20,245 bases of DNA from Mycogone perniciosa (GCA_025331125.1 JAOALB010000311.1:1-20245); one strand, 5' to 3'. Shown: positions 1-10,390, counted from the first letter of the stretch. The notes: generated from the sequence alone by a model not told the origin. Numbers and translations: made by a program.

Positions 1-2109
1 TAATTAAAGCTTTAAATTAGCAATAAATTTAATAGTTTAAATTCCTTTTTAGCTTTAACTTTTATATTATTTATTAATCTGGCTTTAAGGCTGTAAAGCC
101 TGACACTTTAAATAGAAAAGTAGAAGATAGGCCTGCGAAATTAGATCCCTTTAATGACTGAATTAAAAACAGGCAATATACTATCCTCCCGCAGAGTTTT
201 TTTAGCCTTAAAGCTTAGGCAATATTTTAAAAAAAAATCTTATTAAATATAGAAATATCTATAAAGGCTGCCCCTATAGCTATAATAATACCCGCAGAAA
301 ATAGACTAATTAACAACTTAATCGTAGCAGTATATAAATAAAATACTATAGCGAGAGAAATAGTAACTGCGCTTTAAAACCTTAATATCCGCTAATAGCT
401 AAAGCAGCTCTGCAGGGAACTCTAGATTGCAATAAATGACTGCCAAGTAATAAGTGGTAGAATCTACTACTAAAAGCAGCTTTTTATTCCCCCCGATAAT
501 AAGCTTTATATATAAATCCTATTCAGAAACCACTTTAACAGCCCAGCTAAATACCTGGGCAAGTTTAAAACCCTAGACTTTATTAGCCGAATATACTAAT
601 AGCTATAAATCTTAAAAGATATTAAAGCATTTATATAAGCCTATAAATTATATATTAAAATAAAGGCCTTATAATCTTTATTATAAAGTTTCCTTTAACT
701 ACTGCTAGTTTTATTCCGCGTATAATTAAATATCTTTATCGACTATATTATACTACTGCCCAAATCCTGCCACTATAATATTACCTATAAATATTTACTA
801 ATAGTAGTTTACTGCTTTATTAAAATGCATTATTTTATACCTATTACTTTACTATTAATAGAAAAGCTAGCTAATATATTTATTAACAGGATTTACTGCC
901 TTTATAATATACCTAATAATATTATATTAGACTATAATATATAATTTATATTAAAATTCCAGGAATAACTTTTAAAGCGATTAAAAGTTATATTAAAACA
1001 GTTATTAGCCTTTTACTTCAAAACTAATAGCTAAACTAAAAGACTTAATATAAATATAAAATAATACCTGTAAGCTTTTATTAACTTTTATTAAGATAAT
1101 TAGGTTTACTGGCTCCTATTAATTAAATTTACTGTAAATAATATAGTATTTAAAACTATTAATATATTGCTGTTTTTCGCTAACTATAGTTTTAACCCTC
1201 GCTTAAAGATAAAGCCTTTATAGCCTTGCCTGCTAAACCTTTCTGCAGTAAAGAAAAGAGAGTTTTTCCGCGCTAATATTATTGCCAACTAATTTAAATA
1301 TATTATTATATAACTAAAAGCCTTTATTAAAGCTTTAAGAAAAAGATATAAAGAAAATGCAAATATATAAAAAAAGGTATTACTAGTCTATACTATTAGG
1401 CAGGAAATCTTTATTAATATACAAAATATAAAAATTAACTGGCCAATAAAAAAGCTAAACAATAAATAGGCAGGACTTTATATAATAATAAAGGTATACC
1501 TATAAGCCTGCAGTATTAGTTTACTGGAAGGTATAAAAATCTTTTTAGTCTTATATAACTCTCTCCTATAACCTAAAACAGCTACTTTACTGCGCTTTAG
1601 GCAAAAGATAATTAATAAGGCTAAGTTAAGGAATATTTAAAGCAGGGTATTAGAAAAGGAAGATAGTATAGATAAAGTATAAAAGAAGTAGGAGTTTAAA
1701 GCGCTTTTAGATTATTATAATAATAACAGTTTCTATTACTTTATTAAATAAAGATACTATACCGCTATATAGTAATTAGCCGAGGACCTATAAAGCTAAA
1801 AGAGGGTAATATAAGACTTTTATATAAAAAACCCAGAAAAGCTAGGCCTACTGCAATAGGCACTAAAAGGAATTATAAAAAAAGAAAAAGAGGAAATAGC
1901 TAAAAAGAAACTAATGCCTGCAGAGCGCTAATCGAAGACTACACTACGCTAAAGCCTACAACTAAACTATATATCACTAACACTAAAAACTATATAATTC
2001 GCCTCATTTACCCTTATATCGGAAATATTAAAATAGATTACCTAGAATTTCAATTCATGCAAGTAATATAGCTATTCGCGGCTAAATAGCGAGATAGGAG
2101 GGGGGGTAC
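1..2109 (+). mobile_element. RIP-degraded Ty3/gypsy retrotransposon, 3' part of pol
   Basis: No long reading frame survives, but the + strand keeps recognisable pol. The frame starting at 1137 reads NNIVFKTIN and, at 1170-1205, LFFANYSFNPRL, which matches the conserved gypsy integrase stretch (NNSVSETTG...PFFANYGFNPR). Downstream, 1210-1400 and 1640-1870 keep the order expected for the integrase tail and a C-terminal region, for example a KNPEKLGLLQWAL-like stretch near 1830-1860. CpA and TpG are scarce and TpA is very frequent, as expected from RIP. The 5' LTR, gag, protease and probably most of the reverse transcriptase lie outside or upstream of the window. The element is certainly dead. 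Family assignment is secure at superfamily level only. Confidence 0.85.
2096..2106 (+). promoter_or_regulatory. Polypurine tract of the gypsy element
   Basis: AGGAGGGGGGG stands three bases before the LTR start. In LTR retrotransposons the polypurine tract primes plus-strand DNA synthesis and sits immediately upstream of the 3' LTR, which is its place here. It confirms the + orientation of the element. Confidence 0.7.
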
Positions 2110-2348
2110 TGTTACGGCACTGACCGTGACGCGATATTAACGCCCTGTTATGTAAGCTCCGGTCACGTGACCAGGCCCTAACGCGTTCCTAGCTATAGCT
2201 TTCCGTAGAGCCTCAGGGCTTCATTGCTTTCCACGGCACAACAACGATATTTGCCCTGACCTGCCTTCCTGTGCCGTGATAGGTTGGCTAGGCCGGCTAG
2301 CTGGAACGTGTATTTGAACGCGTTAACGGGGCCCCTAAATATATAACA
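2110..2348 (+). repeat. Gypsy 3' LTR (probable bounds)
   Basis: The segment begins TGTTACGGCAC right after the polypurine tract and can be closed at ...TATAACA, giving TGTTA/TAACA inverted ends. Positions 2110-2336 are GC-normal and keep many CpA dinucleotides, in contrast to the RIP-mutated pol on the left and the AT desert on the right. The right boundary is uncertain because it lies about 12 bases into AT-rich sequence. An inverted, mutated copy of 2231-2279 is found at 6466-6514. No target duplication can be tested because the 5' LTR is outside the window. Confidence 0.6.
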
Positions 2349-3110
2349 TATTAAATTAACTTAAAAATTAAAACTTTTATAGATAGCTTTTAGTTTATTG
2401 CAGGTATCTTTAATATAGTTATAAGTCTTTTATATTATATTTTATTTATTAAGAATATAAGTTAAGTCAGTACCTTAACTATATAATTAATTTATAAAAA
2501 GTAAACTAAGCTATAATAGTAAGGAAACTAGCTACTTAATAATAATACGATTTTAGATTTTCGGCATTAATACTAAATAAGGTCTATATATTTAGGAACG
2601 CTTTACAGTATACCACCTTAAATAGCTAAATTATAATAGGAAGTTAAATTTTATTTTAATTTCAACCTTAATATAAAAATTCCCAGAACATATATATAAC
2701 TTAGAAATATTATTGAATTTTAAGTCTTGAAAATATTTATTACTTTTATTTTATAATTTAAAACTTATATAACTTTTAATATATAAGACCTATATAATAA
2801 TTATTTATAGTGGCTTATAGTAGGAAATACTGTATTATTAATACTCTATTTTCTAGTGCTTAATTTTCTATATATACTTCTTCGGCTTTTACCTTATATT
2901 ATTCCATAACAGTTATATAAAATAATATAGAAAAAATATTTATAGTAGTTTAATTAACCTTTTATTATATAAAATCTATTTTATTATTTTAAAGAATTTT
3001 GTATTTTATATCTGGTTAAGTGTTTATGATTAGTTTCGGTTATTCAAGGTGGCACACTATAAAGCGTTCCCAAACTTATGGACCCTAATTTTATTTATGC
3101 ATTAATATTA
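2349..3110. other. AT-rich RIP-type tract without a gene
   Basis: Extremely AT-rich sequence with stops in all frames. No domain or repeat unit could be recognised. It ends in a short GC-normal shoulder from about 3010. Confidence 0.7.
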
Positions 3111-3119
3111 GGACCCTAG

Positions 3120-3405
3120 GCAGTCAAAAAGGGCACTTTTATTGCGCAAAGCGCTGAATTAAAAGACCAATCTAAAATCGGAGTGAACAGCGCCTTATCC
3201 ACAATAATAACTGTCGGCCAGCAAAACGTCCGACTTAAACGACTTACTTAACAAGGACGGTAAATGCCAGAAGCGCCCCGGCTGGACGACAATCACCGAT
3301 AGCGAAGAATTTGTCATTGAACAGCAAGAGAGTACGGACAATGCTGCACCGTCGATTGACGCCACGTCCCCGAATACCACCGGGCGTGAGCAATATAAAG
3401 AATGA
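3120..3405 (+). pseudogene. Possible frameshifted coding relic, unknown product
   Basis: Two overlapping + frames have protein-like composition but no start codon. The frame at 3120-3251 contains AELKDQSKIGVNSAL. The frame at 3211-3405 contains LLNKDGKCQKRPGWTT followed by a Ser/Thr/Glu-rich tail and ends in TGA. A single frame change within 3211-3251 would join them into roughly 90 residues. The stretch is not RIP-mutated although its left flank is. I do not recognise the protein. It may be a 3' exon or gene fragment, or a chance opening in a GC-normal patch. An opposite-strand frame of 98 codons (3244-3540) looks less protein-like. Confidence 0.25.
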
Positions 3406-3609
3406 GCTGCCCATAATAGAGGGGTGGATAGCATTTATAGTTAATACTTTCAATCGCTGCTCAATACAAATTACATGGATTAGACACCCAATGCAACATC
3501 TCGCCTTTATAAAACCAAGTCTAAATAAATACATAAACAATAGTTTGAGAAGATAACGAGGATAGTATAATCACATTGGAGTTGTCAAACCGTGATTTAG
3601 AAATGCCGG

Positions 3610-5115
3610 CTAGCTCAGTAGGCCATCGCCGGCGATGAGACTTTCCGGAGAAGGCAGACAGCCAAAAAGCCGTTCAATGGCAAGGCCGAGGCTCAGCAGT
3701 TTCTCGTCGCTTCCAATAGGGCCGTCAATCGCTAGCCCGACTGGGAGACCCTCGAAAGTCATGCCCACGGGGACACTTAAACCAGGGATGCCTGCATTGC
3801 TGCCCGGGGAGGTGTTTTTGATGAAGGCCCCGAACGTGTCGACAGGTGGCTCGCCATTGATTGAAACGGTGTCCGAACCGTGTATTTCATCTATCAATAT
3901 AGCCGGGAGAATCGTCGTCGGGAACAAAAGAGCATCAAGGCTTTGCTTTTCGAACTGCTCAGCGTAAAGACGCTGGAGTGCAGGACGGTGAACTCTCATG
4001 GCCTCATCGTAGACACCACCGTACACGTCGTTCATCACAGCACTGAAAATGCCTTTAACATCGGGACTTGCGATTCCGCGAACGATGTCGGCAAGGGTGA
4101 CTCCCTCAATACCCGAGGCTTCCAGGTATGCAGGGATATCGGCCAGAGGCTCATGCATTGCAATTGGGAGCGATACAGCGTCTTCAACCGTCTTCAAATT
4201 CGGCAGGTCAATTTCAACGAAGACGACCCCCGCCGCCTCAAGGACATGGCGTGCCCGCAGAACGACGTACTCGAGCTTCTTGTCAAGGCCAGTCCACATA
4301 CAAGTCGGCACGCCGAGCCGGACGCCTCGAATATCAGCAGCAGAGTGTACACGCGGGTGACCGGCTATTATCGAGTCCAGTAATGCGACGTCTGCCACTC
4401 TGCGGCCCATCACACATACGGTGTCCCGCGTCCGGCTGATTGGAACAACAGCGTGGCCATCGTGATAGCGACGTTCCGCTCCGCCATTGCCAACCGATGG
4501 CCGCATGCCTACAATCCCGGTGACGGCTGCCGGAACGCGAGAAGAACCGCCCGTATCAGTACCGAGCCCGCAACTTACCATGCGGGCGGCGATTGCCACA
4601 GCAGTCCCGCTAGAAGAGCCGCCAGAGATCTTCTCTGGGGCATAGGGGTTATGCACCGGCCCCCCGAAAGTAGACAGATTAGTACCCGTGATGCCGAAGG
4701 CGAGCTCGTGCATGTTTGTCTTGCCGATGACGATAGCGCCGGCATCGATCAGCTTTTGCAGGCTCGGCGCCGTTGTTAACGGGCGGGCGGTACGGAGAGC
4801 TCCCGTGCCTGCGCTCGTTGGCAGGCCGCGCATGTTGATGTTATCCTTCGCGACAATTGCCAGTCCCGCGAGGGGAGGCAAGGGCTCCCCCTTAGCAATG
4901 GCATCGTCGAGGTTGTCCGCAGAACGCAACGCGTCATCAGCGAGCAAGGTGATGAACGCATTAAGTGACTTCTGCCGCTCGGCTTGATTAAGAACTCCCG
5001 AGATGTAAGCGCGAACGGTAATGCGCCGGTTACGGATAGCAGTGATAGTGTCATCCGCTGACCAGTCAAGGAAATCCTGGTTACCTGTAAATGGAAGAGG
5101 CGCTGCTAGGTTCAT
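3610..5115 (-). CDS. Amidase-signature family hydrolase (IaaH / mandelamide hydrolase-like)
   Basis: A 501-residue single-exon protein covering the whole amidase-signature fold, whose members hydrolyse an amide through a Ser-cisSer-Lys triad. Lys90 lies in AIVAKDNI, the cis-Ser is Ser167 in GGSSSGTA, and the nucleophile is Ser191 in TDTGGSSRVPA. The 24-residue spacing between the two serines and about 77 from the lysine match the family. The C-terminal PGLSVPVGMTFEGLPVGLAIDG block is typical of indoleacetamide and mandelamide hydrolases, so an arylacetamide-type substrate is a reasonable guess, not a demonstrated one. There is no signal peptide or membrane segment, so it is probably cytosolic. 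The first ATG gives the usual family length. The gene has no intron, is GC-normal, and stands between AT-rich RIP tracts with no neighbour within about 3 kb on its upstream side. The frame is intact and shows no RIP stops. The bacterial look of the protein raises horizontal transfer as a possibility. Confidence 0.93.
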   Translation of the reverse strand: MNLAAPLPFTGNQDFLDWSADDTITAIRNRRITVRAYISGVLNQAERQKSLNAFITLLADDALRSADNLDDAIAKGEPLPPLAGLAIVAKDNINMRGLPTSAGTGALRTARPLTTAPSLQKLIDAGAIVIGKTNMHELAFGITGTNLSTFGGPVHNPYAPEKISGGSSSGTAVAIAARMVSCGLGTDTGGSSRVPAAVTGIVGMRPSVGNGGAERRYHDGHAVVPISRTRDTVCVMGRRVADVALLDSIIAGHPRVHSAADIRGVRLGVPTCMWTGLDKKLEYVVLRARHVLEAAGVVFVEIDLPNLKTVEDAVSLPIAMHEPLADIPAYLEASGIEGVTLADIVRGIASPDVKGIFSAVMNDVYGGVYDEAMRVHRPALQRLYAEQFEKQSLDALLFPTTILPAILIDEIHGSDTVSINGEPPVDTFGAFIKNTSPGSNAGIPGLSVPVGMTFEGLPVGLAIDGPIGSDEKLLSLGLAIERLFGCLPSPESLIAGDGLLS

Positions 5116-5149
5116 GATTTTCCAACGAACGTTCGTGTACGATAATTAG

Positions 5150-6465
5150 TTAAGATATTGTGGTTAAGGAAATAGAGATATAAGAAGTAGGGAATACAAG
5201 TAGTGAAAGTATATAGCAAATATTATATACTTATATTATTACAGAAACAACATCAATAGGTTTATAGTATAAATAATTGTAAATAATATTAATAAAAATA
5301 TATTTAAGAGGAATAAAATATATTAAAGATTTTAAGCTTTAATATTATATATAAAGTAATATTAAAGTATATTTAATAAAGTAATAGGGTTAATAATTAA
5401 GCTTTTATTAATGTATATAATTAATATAATGTAAATTAAGTAATTTAAGTTAAGTTTTAAAAAATAAATAAAAGTTTATAGATTTATATAAAAAAGGTTA
5501 TAAATAAATATTATATAAATTTATATAAAAATAGTTTTATAAAATAAATATTATTATAAACTAAACTTAATTAAAAAAAAGCTTTAACTATATTAAGCCT
5601 ATATATATATATTAGTGCTTTATAAATTAATATATATAACTAAATAGTTCCCTTTTTTATTCTTTTACTCTTTAACTTTAAATAAATAATTTTATAGCGA
5701 TCTATTATTTATAAATATAAAAGGCTATATTTATTATATATTTTAAGTTTAGTTCTATACATTTTATTAATTCTTTATATATATAAAAGGATTAACTTTA
5801 TTAACTTAATTTTAACTATAATAAAAAGTAAATTATACTTATAATTAAGTATTTAATATATTTATTTAAAAAGCAAATATTTATTATTATATAAGTATTT
5901 AATATTAAAAAGAATAATATAAAAAAGTATAGCTTTTATAATAAATTAATATATTATATTAAAAAAGGTAAACCCCTTTTTTTAAGTTTTTAAAGTTTTT
6001 AAAAGGAATAAAATAACTTTTAATAAAAAGCTTAAAATATTATAATAAAAGAAACTTAATTTTGAATTGTGTTTATTAAGGCTTAAATAAAAGTTTTTTA
6101 AAGTTAATAAAAAGGGTGAAAGAAAATAAATAAAGATTATATTTTGAAAGAAGTTTTTTTTTTAAAGTTATAATATAGTTTAATTATATTTACCTTTTAA
6201 AAGAAGATAATTATTAATGAAAGTAAATTGAAAATATTGTTAAAAAGGTTTAAGAATTAAAATATAATAAATTTATTATATTTATTAAGGCTGTCTTTTT
6301 TTTTAATAACTTAAGGTTAAAGAAAATAAACGTTAAAGGTACTATATATATTAAATATTAAATTTATAATTATAAAAAAAAATATATTGTTTCTAAATAT
6401 TAATGATATAAAGGGTTAAAAATATAGAAATTTCTTAAAATAAAGTAAAAGATATTTTATAATTA
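5150..6465. other. AT-rich RIP-type desert without a gene
   Basis: The sequence is almost entirely A and T, with poly-T and poly-A runs and TpA-rich strings. No reading frame, repeat unit or mobile-element motif could be read in it. It is presumably a repeat mutated beyond recognition. Confidence 0.7.
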
Positions 6466-6514
6466 TTATGGTATAGGAAGGCAGGTTAAGGCAAATATCG
6501 TTGTTGTGCTGTAG
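6466..6514 (-). repeat. Inverted, RIP-mutated fragment of the gypsy LTR
   Basis: Read on the minus strand, this aligns with 2231-2279 inside the LTR at 2110-2348. Positions 6490-6509 (GCACAACAACGATATTTGCC on the minus strand) are identical to 2236-2255. The flanking positions differ only by C-to-T and G-to-A, for example CTGACCTGCC versus TTAACCTGCC. It lies a few bases from the second LTR fragment at 6523. Confidence 0.8.
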
Positions 6515-6522
6515 AGATATAA

Positions 6523-6586
6523 CGATCCGGGTCGATTCTTAACAGTTAAACCGAGGTTTATAGGTTTATATTAACAGAGAGGTCAG
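6523..6586 (-). repeat. Fragment of the LTR also present at 17751-17814
   Basis: Sixty-four bases align without gaps with 17751-17814 in the same orientation, sharing blocks such as GATCCGGGT, GATTCTTAA and ACAGAGAGGTCAG, with about ten mismatches that are mostly transitions. The strand is taken from the better preserved copy, whose TATA-like and AATAAA motifs read on the minus strand. Similarity stops at 6586, where the GC-rich island begins. Confidence 0.75.
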
Positions 6587-6990
6587 TAGGGGCAGCGGCA
6601 GGAGTAGAGGTAGAAGCAGGGACTATTGCGGGAGCAGCCGCAGCGGGAGCAGCAACTAAAGCAGCAGCAGTAATAACAGGGGCAGGGGCCGGAGTAGGAG
6701 CAGGAGCAGCAACAGGAGCTGCAGGAGCAGGAGGAGGAGCCGACGAGGACGCCGCAGCGCGCAGCTCAGCGAGGGCTTCCTTGCAATTCCTAGCAAGCCT
6801 TAACTCTAAACAAGAGAGAGGCCGAGCAACTGGACCAGCCGGCGCAGCAACAGAAACCGGACTAGCCGGAGCAGGAGCTGGCGTAGGAGCAGCAGCCGGC
6901 GTAAAAGCAGCAGTAGGCGTGGCCGCCTAAGGACGACTAACGCCACGACAAGCCACCTTTAAGGGGCGACCGCAACTATACTTAACCGAG
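6558..6990 (-). pseudogene. Ala/Pro-rich coding relic with AT-hook-like motif
   Basis: A minus-strand frame is open from 6926 to a stop at 6558-6560 (122 codons, no Met). It encodes long Ala/Pro strings (for example PTPAPAPASPV) around a less repetitive core, CLELRLARNCKEALAELR. Upstream of a TAG at 6927-6929 the same frame continues NTSSVKYSCGRPLKVACRG, where GRPLK resembles an AT-hook; past about 7010 it runs into RIP-type DNA with further stops. The last residues are read from the LTR fragment at 6523-6586, so the 3' end is a fusion junction. GC content is far above both flanks. The source protein is not recognised. It could also be non-coding GCN-type simple sequence. Confidence 0.4.
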
Positions 6991-6999
6991 GAGGTATTC

Positions 7000-8385
7000 T
7001 TATTTTGCAATTTTATTATTAGCTAATAAAAGCGCACTATAAAAGGAATACGCGAAAATTATAATATTTATTAAAGCTATATTAATACTGCTAATACTGC
7101 TATTAATAATAATAATAATATTAATAATTAAAGAAAAAGAGCGAGGAATAAGGCTAAAGGACAGTTAATATACCTATTTTAACTATTTAAGATTAATTTA
7201 CTTATTTAAAGAGCTTTATTATTTAACTTCCTATTATTATAAATTAATAATAGCTATAGCGTTTATATCCCTTTTACCTTTAATAATAGAATATTAATAT
7301 ATATTTATAATAAAAAAGCTTTTAACTAAGTAAAAGAGGCTTTAAAAGTATAGCCAGACAGTTACAATGCTATAGATAGACTGGGATAGCAGTTAATAAA
7401 GCACTAGGAATAGCTTTATTAACTAGGGGGTATATTGGGTTAGGTAGGCTAAGGACTTACCATTTATTAGCACTTATTAACGCTAGGGAGCTTTTATCTG
7501 CTTATATAGCAGATACCAGCTAATATATATATTGCGTAAGCGATATATTAAACTATATAGGCGCTTATAACGCATATATTCTATGTTTTCTTTTATATTA
7601 GCTATATATATATATAGCGAGGCCATTATAGTATATTTATTACTAGAATCAAGCTTTATTCCCATTTCTCTCTATACTCTATATAACTATACCGCGCTCC
7701 GCAATAGTTATTATATAAGGATATATATATAGTAAATATAAGTTATATATATATTATATAGGCAATATATTAAACTATATAGGCATTTATAATATATATA
7801 TTATACCTTTTCCTTTATATTAACTATATATATATATATATAGTAAAGCTATTATAGTATATTTTATAATAGAATTAAACTTTATATCTATTTTCTTTAT
7901 ACTTTATATAACTATACTGCACTTTATAATAATATATTTATTATAAATAAAAGGGTAAAAAGCTAAATAATTTAATAAATTAAATAGTTTATTTTACCAT
8001 TTTTTATTTAAAAGTAAATAATTAATATAAATAAAATACTTAAAAAACTATTTTATTTTATAGCCTTTCTTTATAATATAATTAAATTATATTTTTCCTT
8101 AATAAAATAATAAACTTTAACTTCATAATTACTTTTAAAAATATTATTATTTATATTTATTTATATATTTCTTATATAGAAATAACTATTTAAATTTGTT
8201 TTATATATTGTTTAATATTATTATTCTGAAATATTATACAAGATTATATTTTAATTAATATATATTTTCTTAATTTCAATATATATACCTTAACCTTTAA
8301 TTAAAGTTTATAATTTTATAATATATATATTCCTTTAAGAAAGAAATAAATATTATAAAGGTTAGTAAACTTTTCATTATAAGTA
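7000..8385. other. AT-rich RIP-type tract without a gene
   Basis: AT-rich sequence with trinucleotide (AAT)n-like runs near 7080-7130 and no credible gene. The 60-codon minus frame at 7483-7665 lies inside the tandem duplication described separately and is low-complexity Tyr/Ile coding. Composition changes abruptly to GC-normal at about 8386. Confidence 0.7.
7513..7940. repeat. Two-copy tandem duplication, about 225-base period
   Basis: Unit 1 (about 7513-7717) and unit 2 (about 7735-7940) align along their length. Shared landmarks are ATATATTAAACTATATAGGC at 7543 and 7765, the TATATA run at 7602 and 7822, and ACTATAC near 7686 and 7911. Unit 2 has A/T where unit 1 has G/C at most differing positions, for example ACCGCGCTCCGC versus ACTGCACTTTAT. 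Confidence 0.75.
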
Positions 8386-10390
8386 AAAGTTCAGACGGCT
8401 TGTTTGCATCCGGAAATTGTGGTCTTGGCCCACTACATTTGGCAGTTGCCTCATCGGGGAATTTTCGGCCCCTCCATCCCTCGCTGCTTTTGCGTCGGCC
8501 ATAAAAAGACCGGCCCTCCTCTCTCTTGCCATGTACCTCCCATGTCACTCTTTCCTCCCTTTTATTCCCGCTCCCACGTGATTAACCTTCTAACTACACG
8601 TCTTACAACTTCATTATGGGCTTTTACAACAGACAAGAAACATGATTACACCTGCACTTCATCCAGCGCTTCAACCGTGTCCTCTTTACCATGACAATAC
8701 CCTGAAATTGGTCTACGTCCCGGACACTTGCTTGATTTCATGAGACCAACTCTCCCCCATCGACCTTTATCCACGTCTTATTATAAGCGGAAAGACCGCA
8801 GCTGATGGGGTGGATGGCCCTCGACGACTTACTCAAAATTACCCAGAAAGGCAAAATTTTATCACAAGGAATGTCCATGTACGGAAAAAATGGATGGACA
8901 CGGACGCTGGCATCATGCAGTGGCGTTGACGTCGTATCTGCCTTCTTGTCACAACACTTGATGCTCCACCAAGTTCTCAGCAGGTCTCCGTGGTGTGAAT
9001 TTGACTTACAGAGGGGAATGAGGGCGAGGCAGTGCCCGTTGTGGGAAATTAACATTTTCACAAATGGAGCGGCACTCTAGCTTACGGACACTCCGAGTGT
9101 CCATCCTGGAAGGCAATCAACCACTTGATGCGGACTTGACGTCCCCATGCCCAACAATTGGCCAGACCCAACTCACCATTTCCCTAGTTGTCTCAGGGGA
9201 AACACACAAACCTCCCTTTGCGCTATTTTCCTTGGGCCCATGGATCTTAGCCCGCGCTGATTCAACCAATGAATGGCGTAACCCTCAACCTGCCCGATCT
9301 CGAATGCATGGCCACGCTGAAGACGATTCAGATTACGCAAAGAATGGAGCATCATCCTGACCGTTATACAGCCTCTAGCTCAAGCCATTCATCTAGCATC
9401 ATGAGGTGACCAAGGACAGGGCGATGATAGGTGAAGTGCTGCCCGAACAGAGCATGAGCCCGGAGTAGCCGGCATTGGGCCCTGAGGTCGTGGTCATCAG
9501 CTCCGCCCTCCGCCCTCCGCCCATTAGTTCACAAGACATGGACTTGGCCTCGCAAAAATGGAAGGAGCGTGGGGGGCCCGCATCAACTCCTGAATCCTGC
9601 CTGCCATGGCAGCTTCGCAGCACCTCACGTCTAAGACACAAGAACGTATGTCGAAGGGTTAACGGGCGAAACAATACCATGCCAATCTCCGTCGTTTGCA
9701 TACTGGCAACTATCTACACAATTATCTATCTTAATCCTTCCATCACAGCTCGTCAGCTTAAGCGGATGTACATCTTCGGACCATTAACCTAGCGGAAAGG
9801 AGGTGTGATGCTAGTACAGACCCCTCGGTGTGAGAATGGCCAAGTCGGGCCTTCTATGGATAAGCCCACCGCATGCGACATCATGTATTGGTCTATCACG
9901 AAGACGCTGTGAGGTGCTCGGTCCAGGGGTTTTGGGCCAACAGCATGAATGTGTATCCATGTTCTAAGGGTTGGCCAATGGTGATCTGAGCAACTCAGCG
10001 TTTCCAAACAGACCCGCTTAAGTTGCTCGGCCTGAAGCTCTCGTTTCACCGGTTCGGCCTGGCCGTGTAGCTGCAAGCTCCGCCACGCTGAGACCGGGTT
10101 CTACGTCTTGATCTAGATTTGAGACCAAACAGAACGCGCAAGTGGTCGTAGCCGCAATAAAATGAAAGAGAAATCATCACAGGTATCTGTGTAGGACGGA
10201 AGAGCGGAGGGGTGAGCAGCTTTCTCCTCTCGGCCGGGGACTTTCAGAGGAGACTTGGCAATGTTGACGTCTGTTCACAGCCCCGCTGGCAACTCCGAGA
10301 GGAGAGGTCGACTCTTGGATAAATAGGAAGAGCTATCTCCCATTTCTTCTTTTCAATATTCGATTATAATATACTCAATATTCCCGCCCT
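8386..10390. other. GC-normal gene-free spacer upstream of the Myb-domain gene
   Basis: About 2 kb of normal-composition DNA. Overlapping frames of 60-107 codons occur on both strands, none with recognisable protein features, introns or family similarity. A 33-codon frame at 8642-8743 has a good start context (AAACATG) but no further support. A perfect inverted repeat, GGACACTC-C-GAGTGTCC, lies at 9086-9102. The last 200 bases look like the promoter of the gene at 10399. Confidence 0.6.

Noticed and set aside
3635..4987. Several + strand frames of 99-167 codons opposite the amidase
   Set aside because: They are antisense shadows of a gene with clear family motifs and have no features of their own.
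7483..7665. 60-codon minus frame rich in Tyr and Ile
   Set aside because: It translates AT-rich repeat sequence of the tandem duplication; low complexity and no domain.
1..8385. Possibility that the AT-rich tracts are mitochondrial or centromeric DNA
   Set aside because: The gypsy pol relic, the mutated LTR copy and the transition-only differences explain the AT bias as RIP. No mitochondrial gene was seen. A centromeric location cannot be excluded but is not supported.
8297..9080. Overlapping frames on both strands (83, 96, 107 and 91 codons) and a 33-codon frame at 8642-8743
   Set aside because: No conserved motif, no splice support, and they overlap one another. The small frame has a good ATG context but nothing else.
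9399..10076. Frames of 95-105 codons on both strands upstream of the Myb-domain gene
   Set aside because: Composition and residue order do not look like protein, and opposite-strand frames overlap.
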